DNA of 51,636 nucleotides. Source: Rusavskia elegans (Eukaryota > Ascomycota > Lecanoromycetes > Teloschistales > Teloschistaceae). The notes under the pieces were generated by a model. The model had not been told where the DNA came from. It worked only from the letters and a program-made list of their open reading frames with translations, and ran no database searches. Positions 46,601 through 51,636 of the stretch are shown here, piece by piece (within the stretch, counting starts at the first letter, position 1; every line of letters begins with the position of its first letter). The position numbers and the translations under genes are program-made. The DNA lies in assembly GCA_011316305.1 (NCBI GenBank), contig SAUG01000191.1, positions 1 through 51,636 on the forward strand, in the 5' to 3' direction.

Positions 46601-48045
46601 AATAGAGTTATACTAGTAGAGAGGTAAGTAGTCCTAGAACTACGTTAAACGCTTTTACTAGCTTTTAAACCTAGTCGCCTTCGCCCGATTTACTCGGATA
46701 AAAGATTTCTAGAACTAAATAGAAGTTAATACTATATATAGTATTATTCTTCCTATTCTAATACTACTAAGTCTACGACGCTATAGAAATAGTATTATTA
46801 AGGTTAACAGGAAGGATATTAGGATTAGCGAGTCTATACCTAATAGTAAGTAGTTAACCGTCGAGTTAGGTCTTACGCGAGATAATAGTAATTAATAGGT
46901 CCTTATTTATTAGAAGGTAAATCCCCGTATTACTTTATTTCCTCTAATTTTATTCTAACTAGTATTTTATATATAGCTTTCTACCGGTTTTACTAGCGGC
47001 TTCGGTAACCGGTTAGAAAACGAAACCGGCCGATATAATTATAGGATTTATAGACGCCTTTACTATTTAGCTTTAAATCCTGCGTTTAAAACCCTTTACT
47101 TGCGGGTCGGGCAGTCTAAACTTACCGTTTCCGCCTTTAATAAGACCTACTATAAGTATAATAACTATAGGGCGAGTTTCTACTTATAATATACCCGACT
47201 ATATTCGTTATTTCCGAACTATTACTATTATAGGGATTTAGCGAAATATATATATATATACGCCCCGAAGCTCTATACGCTGGCCGGTTTTACCTATTAA
47301 ATCTGTAATATTAATCGACGTAAACTCCTAATATTCTGCGACTAGCCGACTATTTAATAGAATACGGAAATATTATTATATACGTTCGGTATTAAAGTTC
47401 TCTCGATACGGTCTGCCTATAGTATAATAGTAAAGGACGAGTACGTAGAAGCCTTTATTAAGAAAAATAATATTAAAAAGATTCAGGCTATATATACGTC
47501 GACTAGAATTACGATAACTACCGTAAATCTATAGGGGGGTAGCTATTCCGATATACTTTTTCTAGATATCTCTAATAATATTTAGACTTTAATTTAAGCC
47601 GGCGCTCGTATTATAAAGATAGGCTAAGAATTCCCCTATAACTTCTATATCCTTACGGTAGATAGTACCTACGACTAGGCTACCTAAGCGAACTAGGCCT
47701 TAAAAATACGCCCGATTATCGCTAGATAGGCGGGGATCGCGTATCCGACCTATAAGGAATACGTAAGTTTCCGGGAGTTATATCCTAGATTCGAAGGAAA
47801 ATATAATACTATTACTATTCTAAGAATTATAGCGATCGCAGCTATAAAACTCTATACTAACTTTCTTAGCTAGTATTCTTTCCGCGAAGATTAGAATAAC
47901 CTAAAAAATTATACCGCGAAAAATACCCTCCCTACTAAAGAAGAGTTTTATAAACGCTATAATATTCCCCCGCTCGATCCTCGCTTTAGATACGTTAGAA
48001 AACCCTTTAAAGAATATAGTAAGCCTTCGAAACGCTCTCTCTAAA
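43690..48045 (+). pseudogene. RIP-ruined SNF2-family helicase
   Basis: Reading through stops, the plus strand gives a helicase of the Swi2/Snf2 class. At about 45140-45225 it reads KPVLRGLLLADEIGLEKTV followed by a stop where Gln is usual, then AFCLVV: the Walker A region, normally LLADEMGLGKT. The C-terminal lobe lies at about 47320-47700: LLIFCDQP, TEILLYTFGIKVLSIRSAYS, TSTRITITTVNLQGGS and QAGARIIKIG followed by a stop where RIGQ is usual (motifs V and VI). The coding-like sequence begins near 43690 (FLDGVRIISFKEGGLDF at about 43800) and fades after KRSL at 48045. Acidic tandem repeats and two copies of the block's palindromic motif interrupt the region between the lobes. Such ATPases remodel chromatin or translocate on DNA; in a RIP target it was probably part of a multicopy or mobile unit. 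It cannot be expressed intact. Confidence 0.75.
46056..46352 (+). repeat. Tandem repeat of 33 codons, three copies, in the SNF2 relic
   Basis: The string GATAAAGAAGTT starts at 46056, 46155 and 46254, giving a 99-bp period. The unit reads DKEV.(stop)D..KNIDKDD and YKIDIKGD.KKEG.ILT, strongly acidic and lysine-rich. The period is an exact multiple of three, so it expanded as coding sequence before RIP. The third copy is partly diverged. Confidence 0.8.
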
Positions 48046-48092
48046 CTTTAACTATAGATAATTCCTTTCTACCTAACTCTATCGAAAATCTA

Positions 48093-48640
48093 CAGTCTCT
48101 ATAGCGTAGTAAAGGTTACTCCTCTACTTCTCGCTCCCCTAATACTAAGAGATAAAGATTAAGCGAGTCGAAAGTAAATTCTAGTAAGTATGGTTTTATA
48201 TAGTTCTAGGACTACGTCGATACTAATTTTTTTTCTAGAAGACGAATCGTCGGATAGTATAGCTTCGGATTTTATATAGCCGGAAAAGCTCGATTTAAAT
48301 TATTCTTCTACTCCTCGCTTTCCTAATACTAAGAAATAAAGATTAAGCGAGTTAATACTAAATTTAGGTAAGTATAGTTTTTATATAGTCCTAGGACTAC
48401 GTCGATACTAATCTTTTTTCTAGATAATAAATTATCCTATATTATAGCTACGGATTCCGCGTAGTCTCTACAGCGTAGTAAAGGTTGCTCCCCTATTCCT
48501 CGCAAGCCTAATACTAAGAGATAAAAATTAAGCAAGTCGATTAAGAACTTTAGTAAGTATAGTTTTATATAGTTCTAGGACTACGTCGATACTAATTTTC
48601 TTTCTAAAGCCTGAAATATCCGATAATATAGCTCCGGATT
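48093..48640 (+). repeat. Tandem repeat of about 185 bp, three copies
   Basis: CTAATACTAAG starts at 48139, 48323 and 48508 (periods 184 and 185). Each unit has CTCGC...CCTAATACTAAGA, a TTAAGCGAGT-like string, then the palindromic motif and GTCGATACTAAT. The array lies directly after the SNF2 relic. Confidence 0.75.
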
Positions 48641-51636
48641 CTATAAAGACGGTAGTCCTTATTTTCTCGAACCCCGAATCTAAAAAATATCTATAGTTTC
48701 TTTAGCCTTTAGATACTCTAAAGGACCCTTAGTTTTAACTAGCTCTAGCCTGCTCTTAGTTTTAACCGGCTTCAGCCCTGACCTCTAGGGTAGCGAGACT
48801 AAAGAAGACGCGTAATAGAAAGTCTAGGCGGTTTATTTCTAAGATAGACTTATAGAATAAAGTAGTCCTAGGACTATATAAGGCTCCCCTATCGGTATTA
48901 ATATCCTAAAGTTCCGAATAGTATAGTATTTTCCTTTTTTCTATCTACCTAATAGCTTTAGGGGTAGGTATTTAAAATCGTATATTTTAGCTCTTAATTA
49001 GTTATTCTAATACTTACTATAATTAGTATATTTAATACTACTATACTACTGGTTATTATATATATACTATACTAGTTATCCTCCGCCTACCTTATATTAT
49101 TATCCTCGTCCCTTTCGGCAGATATTCCGTATTTATCTACTCTACGCCGGTATCCTTATATTAACTCTAACTACTAATAAATACGCAGTCGATATAGATT
49201 ATATAATACTTAATTAGCAAGTAGCGAGTCGTTATCCGAGGTTTAGCCGGTAGCGGCACCCGCTATCTTCTTTTTACTATTAGTTTTACTCTCTCTAAAT
49301 ATATCGCTACTATTAACTCCTTACCTATTCTAGCGATCTTATTTATAATACTAGCAAGTAATATAGAGCGGCTATATAAGCTAACTACGTTAAAACAGGC
49401 GAAAGCGGTATATCGGAAAGCCGGCGTAACCTTATATATCTCTATAACGGAATAATATTATATTAATAGGGCTATCGAATTAGAGGAACAGGCCGATAAA
49501 ATCTGTACTGCCGAAAAACGGAAAAAGCAGAATCGTAAAAAAAAATAAATTAAGGAGTAATAGGAAAGAGAAAACCGCTAATATATAGGACTACCGGTTA
49601 TAATAGTTTCTAAGCTAGCGGCTAGTTAACCTAGCCTAAGCTAGTAATATAAAGGGAATATATAAGATAAAGAAAGTAAGATAGCAAGTAGGCCGAATAC
49701 CTTTCTATTAAAAAACATAACCGGTAGTCGTAGTACCGTTATCGACCTTCTTAATAATAAGACGGATACGGATAATAGTAACAGGGTTAAACTTATTTTA
49801 ACGAGTATAGGCAAGTCTATAGAGCTACTAGCTTAATATAGAGACTCTTAAGAGGTAGATCTACTAAATAAGTTTCCGGTAGAAGGTTTTCCTAGACCGC
49901 CGTTATTATTATTCGACTTTTTACCGTTACTTTAAGAGCTATTTAGGTATTATAGCGGTAGTAGACGTAGCTTAACGCTATCCCCTATACTCGCCCCTAG
50001 TTTAAGCTTATAGTAGAGAGTTAGCGGTAAACTCGTCTAGGTCCCTGCCTCGTTTCCCTACGAATTCTATCCTCCTTCCTTTCGCCGTACTAGGTAAAGG
50101 ACGCCTAACCGGCGATCCAGCTTTACCTCTCGGCGCCTAGAGACGTATAGAAGTATACTAGAACCTAACGAGAATTACGTCTAGGTAAACGATTTTAATC
50201 TACTCGTTAATAATAGCTAAATCGACCGGAAGTTAGCCGATACGTCGTTTCTAGTATTTAGGTATTATAGCGGCAGTAGATATTATTTAACGCCGTCCCC
50301 GGTACTCGTTTCTAGTTTAAACTTATAGCAGAGAGTTAGCGGTAAATTCGTCTAGGTCTCTACCTTATTTCTCTACGAATTCTATCTTCCTTCTTCTCGC
50401 CGTACCGGGTAAAGGACGTCTAACCGGCGATCCAGCCTTACCTCTCGGCGTTTAAAGATATATAGAAGTCTACTAGAATCTAACAAGAATTATATCTAGG
50501 TAAATAATCTTAATCTACTTATTAGTAATAGCTAAATCGATCGGGAATTAGCCGATATTTCGTCTCCGGTAGGTATAGAAGCTCTAGCTACCGTTTTTCT
50601 ACTTCCGCCTACGATAACGGATATTACCTCGCTAATTTAAGGGAGGGTTAGACTAGTCGAAAGCGCTTTATAGGTAGTAGCAGCTCTTACCGTATAAAAT
50701 TACCTATAGTCGTTATTACCGATATAGTACTTTTTTTATTATAGATAATAGCTAGGATTTTATTAATACTAATAGGCGAATTCTAGGAGTCGTATTTTTA
50801 TCGCGTATAAATCTAAGTATCTGCAGATACCGAGGATTTAATAGTCGCTAGAATAAAAATACTTATCGAGGTACTAACTAACAGTAATAACTGCTGGTAA
50901 TTTACTTCTATCTCCTTCTATTATAAATTCTTATTCCTCTAACGCTCTTTTTATTATTTATATCGTATATCTAGATATAATAATTATAGCTATCTAAACC
51001 CCTACTTTATATTAAGTTAAATAACTATTACGGTAATATTCCCTTAATTACCTATTACTTTCTATCTTTACTAAAGCTGCTGCTATACGTTTATCTAAGT
51101 TACTAGTTTAGTTATTAGGCTCGACCCTATTAATCTATCCCTAATTACTATATTTATTAGCGTTACTATCGTTAAGTCCGTTTCTATTAATATTAATACT
51201 TTAGTATTCGTCTGCTTTCCTCCTCTTTCTATCTACTACCTTACTATCTACTTTATAGTACTCCTAGATATTACCTATAACGTTCCTAAATATTCTAATA
51301 CCTCGGTAGAGGTAACGATAATAGTATCGATATCGAAATATACCGATATTTTCTATTCTATCTCGTAATAATAGGTAAGAGCGCTTTAGCTTCGGTACTA
51401 GGTTAGAAAGTAAAAAAGTCGTTTCTAATACGTTCCGCGATCGCTTAGAAAGGCAGGATACTCCTTCTTTTTATTCGGATTCCCGGGCCGCCGCCCTTTT
51501 CGCCGCCTTTAGAATTATTATTACCTATATAGTATATCGACTAGAAGTTCTTAATTATTTATATATCTGATTTAAAATCTACTAAAGCTTTTTTAATATA
51601 TTTATTAGATTTCGCCTTTTTAGACCCGGTAATTTT
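48641..51636 (+). other. Remaining RIP block, coding-like but unidentified
   Basis: The sequence stays CA/TG-depleted. At about 49340-49620 the plus strand reads NIERLYKLTTLKQAKAVYRK, then INRAIELEEQADKICTAEKR and a basic run, which looks like real protein sequence. The 315-bp duplication follows. After 50600 no segment is readable with confidence to the window end, where the block continues outward. Confidence 0.35.
49942..50571 (+). repeat. Tandem duplication of 315 bp (105 codons)
   Basis: AGGTATTATAGCGG occurs at 49945 and 50260, and the two 315-bp units align over their full length with mostly transition differences. The plus frame reads the same in both: FRYYSGSR, PSLSL or SSLNL, RVSGK, PYEFYPPSFRR or LYEFYLPSSRR, RRSS.TSRRL. 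Period divisible by three and conserved frame point to a duplicated protein segment. Confidence 0.8.

Larger units (their letters stand above)
38683..48879. repeat. Interspersed palindromic motif, about 17 copies
   Basis: Copies close to GTAGTCCTAGGACTACGTC (a palindrome around CCTAGG) start at about 38683, 38739, 40853, 42628, 42655, 42935, 42979, 43301, 43443, 43477, 43631, 45375, 45431, 46627, 48200, 48386, 48570 and 48861, in both orientations. Some are followed by GATAC. They occur inside coding-like sequence as well as between it. I saw none of this quality in the rest of the window. Confidence 0.65.

Noticed and set aside
37320..51636. Starship-type giant transposon
   Set aside because: No tyrosine-recombinase captain motif or element end could be read; the idea cannot be supported from this window.

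Overview
The window looks like a repeat-rich, probably dispensable stretch of a filamentous ascomycete (Pezizomycotina) genome. Three observations support this: short spliceosomal introns with GT...CTAAC or CTGAC...AG signals, transposon copies in which CpA and TpG are nearly gone and TpA is in excess (the signature of repeat-induced point mutation, RIP), and fungal gene families. I see no tRNA, rRNA or CRISPR array. Every functional call is made from motifs by eye, not from a search.

Layout. 1-7245: RIP-mutated nest, with a 0.93-kb dispersed repeat, then a terminal-inverted-repeat element into which a minus-strand Ty3/Gypsy element (2065-6026) inserted. 7246-9565: island with a broken Crinkler-type NTPase/nuclease gene, whose 3' end is cut by a repeat. 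9566-18916: second copy of the 0.93-kb repeat, split by an 8.4-kb chromovirus-type Gypsy element with 240-bp LTRs and an AGTAT target duplication. 18917-20130: unassigned normal-composition island. 20131-21890: RIP-mutated Copia relic.

21955-37270 is a mosaic of normal composition. It holds an intact coiled-coil gene, an unidentified spliced gene on the minus strand cut at its 5' end by a 128-bp inverted-repeat element present twice, a relic of the coatomer beta' gene SEC27, three separate gag-protease retroelement remnants, a Ulp1-type cysteine peptidase gene with two lesions, and a Thr-rich secreted/surface protein gene with a RIP-like nonsense codon and no start codon.

37320-51636: a continuous, heavily RIP-mutated block that reads as coding sequence on the plus strand. 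It contains a ruined SNF2-family helicase (about 43.7-48.0 kb), several protein-level tandem repeats, and a 16-20-bp palindromic motif (consensus close to GTAGTCCTAGGACTACGTC) scattered at about 17 places.

Taken together, the window shows repeated insertion, RIP of the repeats, and apparent leakage of RIP-type changes into single-copy genes beside them. Only the coiled-coil gene and possibly the minus-strand gene at 25.9-27.4 kb look capable of making a full product. The most unusual items are the SNF2-bearing RIP block with its dispersed palindromes, the twin 128-bp elements, the SEC27 relic, and the cluster of gag-protease pieces that lack reverse transcriptase.
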